Shown in pieces: positions 16,141 through 24,968 of a stretch of DNA of 64,000 bases. The position numbers and the translations under genes were made by a program. Position 1 is the stretch's first letter, and every line of letters begins with the position of its first letter. Below the pieces are notes generated by a model, which worked only from the letters and a program-made list of their open reading frames with translations, did not search any database and was not told where the DNA came from. Origin of the DNA: Phascolarctobacterium sp. (GTDB lineage: Bacteria > Bacillota > Negativicutes > Acidaminococcales > Acidaminococcaceae); the NCBI GenBank assembly GCA_017467905.1, contig JAFUKD010000007.1:62001-126000 (forward strand), given 5' to 3'.

Positions 16141-19100
16141 ATGGCTTACGCAATTGGTTTAGATGTTGGTATTGCTTCAGTTGGTTACGCTGTTGTAGCT
16201 TTAGATTATGAAGAAAATCCTTGGGGAATTATTCGCATGGGAGCGCGCATTTTTGATGTTGCAGAAAATCCTAAAGATGGTGCGTCTTTGGCGTTGCCAC
16301 GTAGGGAAGCAAGGGCTGCAAGAAGACGATTGCGCCGTCGCCGTCATCGTATTGAAAGAATAAAGAACTTATTTACAGATTCTAAGCTGCTAACAGCAGA
16401 GCAATTGGAAAAACTTTATGATGGTAAGAAATTAGAAGATATTTACAATTTACGTGTAAGAGCCTTGGGAGAAGCAATGAGCAATGAAGAAATAGCTCGT
16501 ATTTTATTGCATTTAGCACATAGACGTGGATTTAAGTCTAATCGTAAGGCAGAAAAAGCTGATAAAGAAAACGGTTTGCTTTTGACTGCGGTAAGTGAAA
16601 ATGCTAAAAGGATGCAAGAGAATAACTATCGTACTATTGGTGAGATGTTCTTTAAAGATGATAATTTTAAGGAATACAAACGCAACAAAGGTGGAAGTTA
16701 TTTAACTACGGTTGCACGAGAGATGGTTACAGATGAGGCTAAGCAAATTTTCACTGCACAAAGAGAATTTGGAAATAACATTCTGACAGAAGAATTTGAA
16801 CAAAGATATCTAGAAATTTTATTGAGTCAACGTAACTTTGATGAAGGGCCTGGCGGAGAAAGCCCTTATGGCGGTGACCAGATTGAGAAGATGATTGGTT
16901 ATTGTACTTTTGAGCCTGGAGAAAAGCGTTGTGCGAAAGCAAGTTATTCTTTTGAGTACTTTAACCTTTTGCAAAAGGTAAACCATTTACGTTTATTGGT
17001 AGATGGTGAAAAGATAGCATTGGATGACAGTCAAAAGAAAAAGATAATTATGCTTGCTAAGACTAAAGCAGATTTAAAGTATAATCAAATTCGTAAAGAG
17101 CTTGGTTTGGGCGAAAAGGTACTGTTTAATGGTCTTGTTTATAATGGTAATGTTGATGAAGTAGAGAAAAAAGCAAAGTTTAATTATTTGCCTGCTTATC
17201 ATCAAATGCGTAAAGAACTTGATAAAGTTTCTAAAGGACACATAGAAACTTTAGATTTAGTAACTTTAAATGAAATTGGTAGAATCTTATCTGTGTATAA
17301 GAGTGATGCTAAACGAGTTGAAGCATTTAGTAAACTAAATCTTGCTAATGAAGATGTTGAAGCGTTACTTAACATCAATGGTTTAAGAAAGTTTGGTCAT
17401 TTATCCTTAAAGGCTTTGGATAAGATAATTCCATATTTGGAACAAGGTTTGATTTATAATGAAGCTTGTGCTGCTGCTGGCTACGAATTTAGAGGTCATG
17501 TTGGTAATGAGAAAACTTTTCTTTTGCCAGGAAAAACTGATGAAATGGAGAACATTACCAGTCCTGTTGCACGTCGTGCAATCTCGCAAACTATTAAAGT
17601 TATAAATGCTATTATACGTGAGCAGGGAGAAAGTCCTTTATATTTGAATATAGAGCTTGCTCGTGAAATGGCAAAAGATTTTGATGAACGTAAAAAAATA
17701 AAAAAAGAGCAAGACGACAACCAAGCTAAAAATGAAAGGCTTTTAGAAAGAATAAGAACAGAGTTCCATAAACAAAATCCAACAGGATTAGATTTGGTTA
17801 AATTTAAATTGTGGGAAGAACAAGATGGCAGAAGTCCTTATTCTGGTAAGACTATTGAAATTAATAGATTGTTTGAACCTGGTTATGTAGATGTAGACCA
17901 TATTGTTCCCTATAGCATTAGTTTTGACGATACATTAAAGAATAAAGTTTTGGTATTCGCTTCTGAAAATAGGGAAAAAGGAAAGAGCTTACCAATTCAA
18001 TACTTAGCAAGGAAATTTGGACAAGAAGCTGTTGATAACTTTAGGGTACGTGTAAACAACGATGTAAGGAACTACAAAAAGCGTCTTAATCTTTTGAAGG
18101 CAGAGGTAACAGAGGAAGACCGTAATAAGTTTAAGGAACGTAACTTACAAGATACTAAAACTATTTCTCGTTTTATGTATAATTACATTAACGACCATCT
18201 GCTTTTTGCAGAATCTGAAACGGGTAAGAAGAAACGTGTTACTGCTGTTAATGGCGCTATAACTTCTTATTTGCGAAAACGTTGGGGGATTAACAAAGTA
18301 CGTGCAAATGGCGATAAGCATCATGCGGTAGATGCTTTGGTTGTTGCTTGTACTACTGATAAACTTATTAAAGATTTGTCTTATCATTCACAGTACCATG
18401 AGGTTGAATATGACCATGGTGAAAAAGAAAGTTTATTGGTAGATAGAGCGACCGGAGAAATTTTAAAACGATTCCCTTATCCATGGGAAGATTTTAGAGC
18501 AGAACTTATGGCTCGTTTATCAAATGACCCAAGTACTGCGTTAAGAAGATTGCAGTTGTTGTTCTATCAAAATAAAGATTTAAATGATATTAAGCCGATT
18601 TTTGTATCACGTATGCCTCGACGTAAGATTACTGGTGCTGCCCATAAAGCAACTGTTAAGGGAGCTCGTCATATTGAACAAGGAATTGTAGTTTCTAAAA
18701 AGAATTTGACTGACCTTAAATTAAATAAGGATGGTGAAATTGAAAATTACTATGCACCCGAAAGCGATAGACTGCTTTATGAAGCATTAAAAGAGCAGTT
18801 GAAGAAATTTAATGGTAATGCCAAAAAGGCTTTTGAACAGGATTTCTTTAAACCCAAAGCAGACGGTACGCTTGGACCGAAAGTAAAGAAGGTTAAGGTT
18901 TATGAAAAATCCACCTTGAATGTTAGCGTACAGCAAGGAACAGGCGCTGCTGATAATGACAGTATGGTGAGGGTTGATGTTTATAAAGTTGAAGGCGATG
19001 GTTATTACCTTGTACCCATCTATGTTGCTGATACTTTGAGGAAAAAGTTACCTAATAAAGCAATAGTTGCACACAAGCCATATGAAGAATGGATAGAGAT

Positions 19101-19437
19101 GGATACTAGAAATTTTGTATTTTCTTTGTATCCAAATGATTTAGTGAAGTTTGTACACAAAAAAGAAGTAGTTTTCAACAAGGTTAATGATGATAGCACT
19201 TTAATTGATTCTTACCAGACTAAGGAAGAAATTGTGTATTATAAAAAAACAGGTATTGCAAATGCTACCGTTAGTATAATTAATGCTGATAACACTTATG
19301 CAATACCGAGTTTAGGTATAAAAACTTTGTTGTCCTTAGATAAATATCAAGTGGATGTACTTGGTAATTATCACAAGGTTGGAAAGGAAACCTTACAAAC
19401 TTTCAGTAGATATCAACAAACGAAAAAGAAGCCTTAA
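16141..19437 (+). CDS. cas9: CRISPR-associated endonuclease Cas9, type II-C
   Basis: The protein has 1098 residues from ATG 16141 (GAAAGG 10 nt upstream; in-frame ATGs at 16135 and 16123 are alternatives). RuvC-I carries GLDVG with D8. The arginine-rich bridge helix is at 54-78. RuvC-II carries NIELARE with E505. HNH carries DVDHIVPY with D586 and H587 plus N610. RuvC-III carries HHAVDALVVAC with H727 and D731. All catalytic residues are present. Size and sequence resemble the Geobacillus/Neisseria-type compact Cas9s. The C-terminus YQVDVLGNYHKV is typical. It cuts DNA guided by crRNA:tracrRNA and a PAM; the PAM cannot be read here. Confidence 0.97.
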   Translation: MAYAIGLDVGIASVGYAVVALDYEENPWGIIRMGARIFDVAENPKDGASLALPRREARAARRRLRRRRHRIERIKNLFTDSKLLTAEQLEKLYDGKKLEDIYNLRVRALGEAMSNEEIARILLHLAHRRGFKSNRKAEKADKENGLLLTAVSENAKRMQENNYRTIGEMFFKDDNFKEYKRNKGGSYLTTVAREMVTDEAKQIFTAQREFGNNILTEEFEQRYLEILLSQRNFDEGPGGESPYGGDQIEKMIGYCTFEPGEKRCAKASYSFEYFNLLQKVNHLRLLVDGEKIALDDSQKKKIIMLAKTKADLKYNQIRKELGLGEKVLFNGLVYNGNVDEVEKKAKFNYLPAYHQMRKELDKVSKGHIETLDLVTLNEIGRILSVYKSDAKRVEAFSKLNLANEDVEALLNINGLRKFGHLSLKALDKIIPYLEQGLIYNEACAAAGYEFRGHVGNEKTFLLPGKTDEMENITSPVARRAISQTIKVINAIIREQGESPLYLNIELAREMAKDFDERKKIKKEQDDNQAKNERLLERIRTEFHKQNPTGLDLVKFKLWEEQDGRSPYSGKTIEINRLFEPGYVDVDHIVPYSISFDDTLKNKVLVFASENREKGKSLPIQYLARKFGQEAVDNFRVRVNNDVRNYKKRLNLLKAEVTEEDRNKFKERNLQDTKTISRFMYNYINDHLLFAESETGKKKRVTAVNGAITSYLRKRWGINKVRANGDKHHAVDALVVACTTDKLIKDLSYHSQYHEVEYDHGEKESLLVDRATGEILKRFPYPWEDFRAELMARLSNDPSTALRRLQLLFYQNKDLNDIKPIFVSRMPRRKITGAAHKATVKGARHIEQGIVVSKKNLTDLKLNKDGEIENYYAPESDRLLYEALKEQLKKFNGNAKKAFEQDFFKPKADGTLGPKVKKVKVYEKSTLNVSVQQGTGAADNDSMVRVDVYKVEGDGYYLVPIYVADTLRKKLPNKAIVAHKPYEEWIEMDTRNFVFSLYPNDLVKFVHKKEVVFNKVNDDSTLIDSYQTKEEIVYYKKTGIANATVSIINADNTYAIPSLGIKTLLSLDKYQVDVLGNYHKVGKETLQTFSRYQQTKKKP

Positions 19438-19463
19438 TTTTGTTCCGCAAAGGAGTGGTGAAG

Positions 19464-20366
19464 ATGGCTTATCGTAATCTACTTATTGAGAGTTGTGCCA
19501 ATTTAAGTTGTAGGCAAGAGCAGCTAATTGTCACTACGGATTGCAAACATTCCATACCGATGGAGGATATCAATTCCATTGTATTAGAGAACAATCAAAG
19601 TACGATTACGATAGCTGCACTTTCAAGGCTTGCACAAAATGGCGTGAGTGTTTTTGTATGTGATGAAAAGCATTTGCCTTGCGCTGTTTTGGAAAGTTTT
19701 GCTCAACATTCACGTAATGTAGGGGTAATGCGTTTGCAGGAAAAGTTATCTTTACCACAACAAAAGCGTTTGTGGAAACAAGTAATTCAAGCAAAAATAA
19801 ATAATCAAGCGGAATGCTTGATGCTTTGTGGCAAAGAAAAAGAATCCACTTATCTAGGTGGTTTAGCTAAAACCGTAGTAAGTGGTGATGCAAAGAATAT
19901 AGAAGCTGTAGCTGCGAATTACTATTTTAAAAATTTATTTGGAGTAGGGTTTTCGCGGGGTGATGACGCTGATGGAAGAAATAGTGCATTAAATTATGGC
20001 TACGCTATTTTAAGAGGTCATATTGCACGATTACTTACCGGTTATGGCTTCTTACCCATGCGTGGTATTCATCATCATAGTGAACAAAATAGTTTTAATC
20101 TTGCTGATGACTTCATAGAACCCTTTAGACCTGTTGTTGATTTATATGTTGCTCAAAATGTAAGTAAACAAGATTTACTTGCACCTATGGTAAAACGAGG
20201 ACTTTATAATTTACTAAATGCGGATATGCTTAGTGGCGGTCAAAGACATAGTGTTGCCTATTCAGCTGAAAGGTTGGTACAAAGCTTTATGCGTTGTTGC
20301 CAGCAAACTACAAAAGAGTTAATGCCACCTAAGTTGGTTGCATTAAAACAACATACTTATGAATAA
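19464..20366 (+). CDS. cas1: CRISPR-associated integrase Cas1, type II
   Basis: The protein has 300 residues from ATG 19464, with AGGAG 8 nt upstream. Type II Cas1 signatures are present: NSIVLENNQSTITIAALSRL, E147 in NIEAVAANYYF, and the metal-site His/Asp in GIHHHSEQNSFNLADDFIEPFRP. With Cas2 it integrates new spacers. It lies 26 bp after cas9 and overlaps cas2 by 8 bp. No csn2 or cas4 is present, which defines subtype II-C. Confidence 0.96.
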   Translation: MAYRNLLIESCANLSCRQEQLIVTTDCKHSIPMEDINSIVLENNQSTITIAALSRLAQNGVSVFVCDEKHLPCAVLESFAQHSRNVGVMRLQEKLSLPQQKRLWKQVIQAKINNQAECLMLCGKEKESTYLGGLAKTVVSGDAKNIEAVAANYYFKNLFGVGFSRGDDADGRNSALNYGYAILRGHIARLLTGYGFLPMRGIHHHSEQNSFNLADDFIEPFRPVVDLYVAQNVSKQDLLAPMVKRGLYNLLNADMLSGGQRHSVAYSAERLVQSFMRCCQQTTKELMPPKLVALKQHTYE

Positions 20367-20679
20367 GTTTATGAGAATGCTTGTATTTTTTGACATACCG
20401 GTAAAGACCGCCAAACAAAGAAGAATTGCAACAGGGTTTAGAAACTTTTTGTTAAAAGATGGATATCATATGGTGCAGTATTCAGTTTACGCAAGAGTGT
20501 GTAATGGATTAGATGCTGTTGCCAAACATAAGGCAAGATTATATTCGTATTTGCCTGATAATGGCTCTGTAAGATTGTTGGTTATAACAGAGAAGCAATA
20601 CGAAACTATTGAAATTCTGGTGGGAAACTATAGTGAAGATGATACACCATTTGTTTGTGAGCAGCTTTCTATTTTCTAA
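20359..20679 (+). CDS. cas2: CRISPR-associated protein Cas2
   Basis: This 106-residue ferredoxin-like protein has LVFFDIPVKTAKQRRIATGFRNFLLKDGYHMVQYSVYAR, the typical Cas2 N-terminus with the conserved Asp. It is the structural partner of Cas1 in spacer acquisition. It ends 99 bp before the first repeat. Confidence 0.95.
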   Translation: MNKFMRMLVFFDIPVKTAKQRRIATGFRNFLLKDGYHMVQYSVYARVCNGLDAVAKHKARLYSYLPDNGSVRLLVITEKQYETIEILVGNYSEDDTPFVCEQLSIF

Positions 20680-20731
20680 AAAAAGAACATTGAACGGTAT
20701 ATTTGTGTTTAATAAATTTGCTTTTTTAAAA

Positions 20732-20770
20732 CAGAAACTCCCAGGAACATAGTGTTTCTGGGAGTTTCTG
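20732..20770. terminator. 13-bp perfect hairpin between cas2 and the array
   Basis: CAGAAACTCCCAG and CTGGGAGTTTCTG form a perfect stem with a 13-nt loop. It ends 8 bp before the first repeat. It can end cas transcription (plus strand). On the minus strand it is followed by TTTTAAAAAAG and can end the crRNA transcripts. Confidence 0.65.
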
Positions 20771-20778
20771 CGTTCCCT

Positions 20779-21870
20779 GTTATACCATACCAAGAAAAAT
20801 TAGGGAACTACAACGCGTAGCTGAAAACAAGGTATGCTTCATCCGTTATACCATACCAAGAAAAATTAGGGAACTACAACCCCGACTAATTGTTTTTTAG
20901 ATGGATTTAAGTTATACCATACCAAGAAAAATTAGGGAACTACAACTTGCACTCTGCTCTGAACGCAGGGCGGTTAGTTATACCATACCAAGAAAAATTA
21001 GGGAACTACAACCTTGTTTCTTCACTGGTAAAGGAAGGGCTGGTTATACCATACCAAGAAAAATTAGGGAACTACAACTCTAAAGGTGGCTTTACTAAGT
21101 CCTTTGTAGTTATACCATACCAAGAAAAATTAGGGAACTACAACATCAGACCTTTTGAAGGAGTACCTTTTTTGGTTATACCATACCAAGAAAAATTAGG
21201 GAACTACAACTCGTAGACCAGACCACTGGCGAAACCTTGGGTTATACCATACCAAGAAAAATTAGGGAACTACAACAGAATAGATGATGTATTGGAAACG
21301 TTCCGTGTTATACCATACCAAGAAAAATTAGGGAACTACAACTTAGCGCCTTTAACCATGTTTGACCAGCCTGTTATACCATACCAAGAAAAATTAGGGA
21401 ACTACAACGGGTGTATGGTAACGCTTGGGTGTCTGGTAGTTATACCATACCAAGAAAAATTAGGGAACTACAACTGTAACCAACACTTCTTATGACGGCA
21501 ATGCGTTATACCATACCAAGAAAAATTAGGGAACTACAACTTCTATGTCAACGGGCGCAAAGCCTACGGGGTTATACCATACCAAGAAAAATTAGGGAAC
21601 TACAACTTTACGCAGCGTCTGAAGAACGATTCACTAGTTATACCATACCAAGAAAAATTAGGGAACTACAACACCCTGTAATGGTAGATGAGATTTTACC
21701 TGGTTATACCATACCAAGAAAAATTAGGGAACTACAACGTAATATCATTGCCACTCAAAAACGGCTTTGTTATACCATACCAAGAAAAATTAGGGAACTA
21801 CAACCCAACGGAACAAGCCCCCACCGAAAAGCAAGTTATACCATACCAAGAAAAATTAGGAAATAATCAT
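20779..21870 (-). CRISPR. CRISPR array, 17 repeats of 36 bp and 16 spacers of 30 bp
   Basis: Repeats start every 66 bp from 20779 to 21835. The first 16 appear identical; the seventeenth (21835-21870) is degenerate over its last 11 bases. All spacers are exactly 30 bp. On the crRNA strand (minus) the repeat begins GTTGTAGTTCCC, like Neisseria and Campylobacter II-C repeats, and ends TATGGTATAAC, an extended -10 (TGG-TATAAC). The tracrRNA anti-repeat fixes this orientation. Thus the array is transcribed opposite to the cas genes, probably from promoters inside the repeats. Confidence 0.97.
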
Positions 21871-21885
21871 AAAGTAGTTCACTTT

Positions 21886-21922
21886 GATTATATCATATAG
21901 AAAAATTTTATGGAACTCTAAG
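21886..21922 (-). repeat. Fossil CRISPR repeat with a consensus -10
   Basis: ATTATATCATAT-AGAAAAATT-TGGAACT aligns with the repeat with a 2-bp deletion and scattered changes (roughly 27 matching positions). It lies 15 bp beyond the degenerate repeat. On the minus strand its end reads TATGATATAATC, a full TGATATAAT extended -10, so it could serve as the array's outside promoter. Confidence 0.5.
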
Positions 21923-22002
21923 ATATGTTATGATAGTAATGGCTGGAGTATCGGATACTTCAAGTAAAATAACAAAACTCTATGCTAAGCTGAACTAAAT
22001 AG

Positions 22003-23025
22003 TTTGCAGAAGAAGCTAAGGCAAAGCTTGAGAGCCTGCGTTACGAATTGGAACTTTTAGATAAAGTATAAGCCAAGCAGATAGACACGTAACAATACGG
22101 CTTCTTGGCAACAAGAAATACACAGCATTGGATTACATGAAAGCTCACCCGGTAGGGTTTGGCGGCGAAGTAGAGCGTGGAGCGTTGGGGCAACCCGTTA
22201 CCAATCCGGAAATTACTTTGGATACCAAGGTTAAGGTAGTTGAAACCAAAAGGATGTTTAAAGACCAAGATTGGTGGGACATTAGAAATGATTTTATAAA
22301 CAAATATCCCGATGTTGTTAACAGATAAGAATGGGAAACATATACCCATAATCAATACTTTGAGTAAAGCCAAAATTGTTTTAAGCAAAGATAGCATAAA
22401 GCATGTACTTTCTGACGTAACCAGTAGCACGAAAGAAGATTCAAGCATTGGTGAATTGCGCAGGGATGTTTACCATTATGAACTCGTGCCAGTTTTGCGT
22501 GAATTGATACAAAATGGTGTCTTGATAGAAGAACATGAAGATAAACACAAGAAAGATAGGAGGGTATATAGATTATTCTGTCCTGTAGAGTTTGATGACG
22601 GTAGCTTTTTTGTAGTCAAGCTAACCATTAAAAAACAAAAAAACAATTATTTGCTTGATGATGACAGCTTTACAGATTTGCGGATATACGATGTGCAACG
22701 CATAAAAAAAGAACCCGTACAACGACCTCAAAGTTCCGGCGAACCGGGGTCCCATGAGGGTAGTCCTACGAGTCTTTCTGGATTAAGTATAGCAGATATA
22801 CTTAAGGATGTCAAAGACAACAACGGAATTCCGTATATTGGTGAAGATGGCAAGCTCAATGTTAATTTTGTAGAAAACACCAACACTTTCAATCAATCTG
22901 CTTGGCACGGAACGCCGCATAACTTTGAAGCTTTTGACTTAGGGGCAATCGGAACTGGCGAAGGCAATCAAGTACATGGCTAGGGTTTGTATAGTGCTAA
23001 AAATAGAAAGATTGCACAAAATTAA
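22003..23025 (+). pseudogene. Decayed phage polyvalent-protein gene (ART-PolyVal-like domain)
   Basis: Fragments in shifting frames are seen. 22128-22328 carries KVVETKRMFKDQDWWDIRND. At about 22320 the frame shifts to DKNGKHIPIINTLSKAKIVL, which continues to 22980. The end SAWHGTPHNFEAFDLGAIGT then GEGNQVHG is the ADP-ribosyltransferase-like domain of phage polyvalent proteins. There a TAG (22981) stands where the family has Trp (HGWGLY), followed by GLYSAKNRK. Two or more disabling changes show it is dead. It is probably a prophage or plasmid remnant. Confidence 0.7.
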
Positions 23026-23162
23026 AGAGAAAAACTTTTGGCGAAATCCATTAACGACAGAACAATAGCGAACAATGGTTGATCAAAACAAAGAGCCAAA
23101 TATAGTACTACATTGGATATTTTTAACTAAAATGTTACGTAAGGAGTCGCTATTGAACGGAA

Positions 23163-23351
23163 GTGGTTGTGCGGTGCAGTTTATGCTGCCATACCTTCAC
23201 ATTAAATTTAGTAACAACTTTAAGTTTATTATTAGCTATCATTTTCAGCGTTCCAATTTACCGCGAGGTAGGTGTTACCCATTGTAAAGGTATCAAGTTG
23301 TGTGGAAAGATTAGAGTAAAATTTGACTTTCCCTTTTGGAATGATTTATAA
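23163..23351 (+). pseudogene. Truncated paralog of the knot-family secreted protein
   Basis: A hydrophobic segment (LVTTLSLLLAIIFSVPIY) is followed by VGVTHCKGIKLCGKIRVK, nearly the same as the gene at 14410, then stops after FDFPFWNDL. The repeated strands are missing. The only in-frame start (GTG 23163) lies 16 nt from the AAGGAG at 23141, too far. So it is probably a remnant, although a 62-residue product cannot be excluded. Confidence 0.55.
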
Positions 23352-23403
23352 TTAAAATACAAAGGGGTACTACCGTTGTAAACGGCTTGCCTAATAGTTC
23401 ATC

Positions 23404-23443
23404 AAAAAGATAACCATTCATTGGCGTGTGCGGTTATCTTTTT
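23404..23443 (+). terminator. Terminator-like hairpin
   Basis: AAAAAGATAACC pairs with GGTTATCTTTTT around a 16-nt loop. It follows the remnant region. Confidence 0.6.
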
Positions 23444-23493
23444 GCATTTGTACCAATTAATATGACACTCACAAATGAGTAAACAAAAAACGA

Positions 23494-23530
23494 GAGGCAG
23501 TTCTTTTTGTATTAGAACTGCCTCTTTTGC
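23494..23530. terminator. Bidirectional terminator at the end of the aminotransferase gene
   Basis: GAGGCAGTTCT and AGAACTGCCTC form an 11-bp perfect stem, with T-rich flanks on both strands. Confidence 0.8.
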
Positions 23531-23545
23531 TTTTCAAATATTATC

Positions 23546-24739
23546 TTACAAAGTATAACCGGGGTAAGCCTTTAATGCTTCGCCCAAAATGTAGATGGCT
23601 TTCTCCAAATCTTCGGATTTGAGAACGTATGCCAAACGAGCTTCGTTTACGCCACGAGCAGGGTCATTGTAGAAGCCATTGCCCGGAGCGAACATTACGG
23701 TTTCGCCGTCGATGTCGAAATTTTCTAAAGTCCAGATAGCGAACTTTTCTGCGTCGTCAACGGGGAGGGAAACCATTACATAGAACGCGCCTTTGGGGTC
23801 GCTTGCTGCAACGCCGGGGAGCTTTGCCAAAGCGGAAGCAATGGTGTTGCGACGTTTTTTATATTCTTGGTTTACTTCTTCCAGATAGGTTGCCGGAGTA
23901 TCGTACAGGGCAGCAGCGCCAACTTGCTCCAAGATGGGGGAGCACAGGCGAGCTTGACAGCATTTAATAATCTGTTTACCAAATTCTTTGTTCTTACTGA
24001 TGACGCAGCCAATGCGCGCGCCACAAGCACTAAAGCGTTTGGAAACGGAGTCTACCATAATCAGGTTGTCATCCAGTTCAGGCATGGTACCAAAGCTGCG
24101 ATAAGCACCGTCGTAAACAAATTCGCGGTAAACTTCGTCAGCAATGAGGGCAAGGTCATATTTCAAAACCAAGCGTGAAATCATTTCCATTTCTTCTTCG
24201 GTGTAAACTACGCCGGTGGGATTACCCGGATTGGTAAGCAGGATGGCTTTGGTTTTGGGAGTGATGTGTGCTTCAATTTCTGCTTCGCTGGGCAGGTGGT
24301 AACCATTTTCTACATTAGTTTGCACTGCGTTGATTACAGCACCAAATTCCTTAGCGAAGGTGGTATAGTTTGCATAGTAGGGTTCGAAAACCATGATTTC
24401 ATCGCCTTGGTCGCACAATGCCATAGCGGCGAAGATAAGCGCCTCACTACCACCATTGGTGATGAAGATATCTTCTAATGCGTAATCGATACCTTTTTCT
24501 GCGTAATATTTTTGGATTGCTTTAATGAGTACGGTTTCGCCCTTGGAATCGCTGTATGCGATTACATCTGCTTTATAATTACGGATGCTTTCCATAAATT
24601 GGGGCGGGGTGGCGATATCAGGTTGACCAATATTTAAATGATAAACCTTTTTGCCAGCTGCTTTCGCGGCGTTAGCATAAGGTGCCAGCTTTCTGATGGG
24701 AGATGTGGACAAGTTTTGTACGCGTTGAGACAGTTTCAT
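23546..24739 (-). CDS. Class I/II pyridoxal-phosphate aminotransferase
   Basis: This fold-type I aminotransferase has 397 residues. It shows LNIGQPDIATP near the N-terminus, TNGGSEALIFAA, NPGNPTGVVY, DEVYREFVYDG, the PLP lysine in SVSKRFSACGARIG, and a C-terminal Arg region (NEARLAYVL). It probably transfers amino groups from aspartate, aromatic or similar amino acids; specificity cannot be read from the sequence. It has its own promoter and terminator and is divergent from leuS. Confidence 0.88.
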   Translation of the reverse strand: MKLSQRVQNLSTSPIRKLAPYANAAKAAGKKVYHLNIGQPDIATPPQFMESIRNYKADVIAYSDSKGETVLIKAIQKYYAEKGIDYALEDIFITNGGSEALIFAAMALCDQGDEIMVFEPYYANYTTFAKEFGAVINAVQTNVENGYHLPSEAEIEAHITPKTKAILLTNPGNPTGVVYTEEEMEMISRLVLKYDLALIADEVYREFVYDGAYRSFGTMPELDDNLIMVDSVSKRFSACGARIGCVISKNKEFGKQIIKCCQARLCSPILEQVGAAALYDTPATYLEEVNQEYKKRRNTIASALAKLPGVAASDPKGAFYVMVSLPVDDAEKFAIWTLENFDIDGETVMFAPGNGFYNDPARGVNEARLAYVLKSEDLEKAIYILGEALKAYPGYTL

Positions 24740-24794
24740 TGTGGACTACTCCTAACATAAAATATTTAGTCAGCCTTGAGGCTATAATATTTAT

Positions 24795-24823
24795 ATTATA
24801 GCTTGCAGAAAGTGTATATGCAA
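24795..24823 (-). promoter_or_regulatory. Aminotransferase promoter
   Basis: On the minus strand: TTGCAT (24823-24818), 17-bp spacer, TATAAT (24800-24795). Confidence 0.65.
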
Positions 24824-24889
24824 ATTTTTTTGAAAATTTAATTCAAATACTGGGAAAGTGTAAAGTTTTTACTATAAATCTCCCGATAA

Positions 24890-24918
24890 TTGACTTTTTC
24901 GTATCGTAGGTTTATAAT
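24890..24918 (+). promoter_or_regulatory. leuS promoter
   Basis: TTGACT (24890-24895), 17-bp spacer, TATAAT (24913-24918), close to consensus. I see no T-box in the short leader. Confidence 0.75.
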
Positions 24919-24968
24919 AATTGAGATAGTTTTATATAAAAATTTATATTGAATTAGAGGTTTTGGAA

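Noticed and set aside
20901-21866. Open reading frames across the CRISPR array with a repeating YTIPRKIRELQ or VIPYQEKLGNYN peptide
   Set aside because: The 66-bp period is a multiple of 3, so the repeat is read in the same frame each time. This is an artefact of the array, not a repeat protein.
24740-24968. Possible T-box leader upstream of leuS
   Set aside because: No T-box sequence or antiterminator pair is visible; a near-consensus promoter lies only about 50 bp before the start codon.
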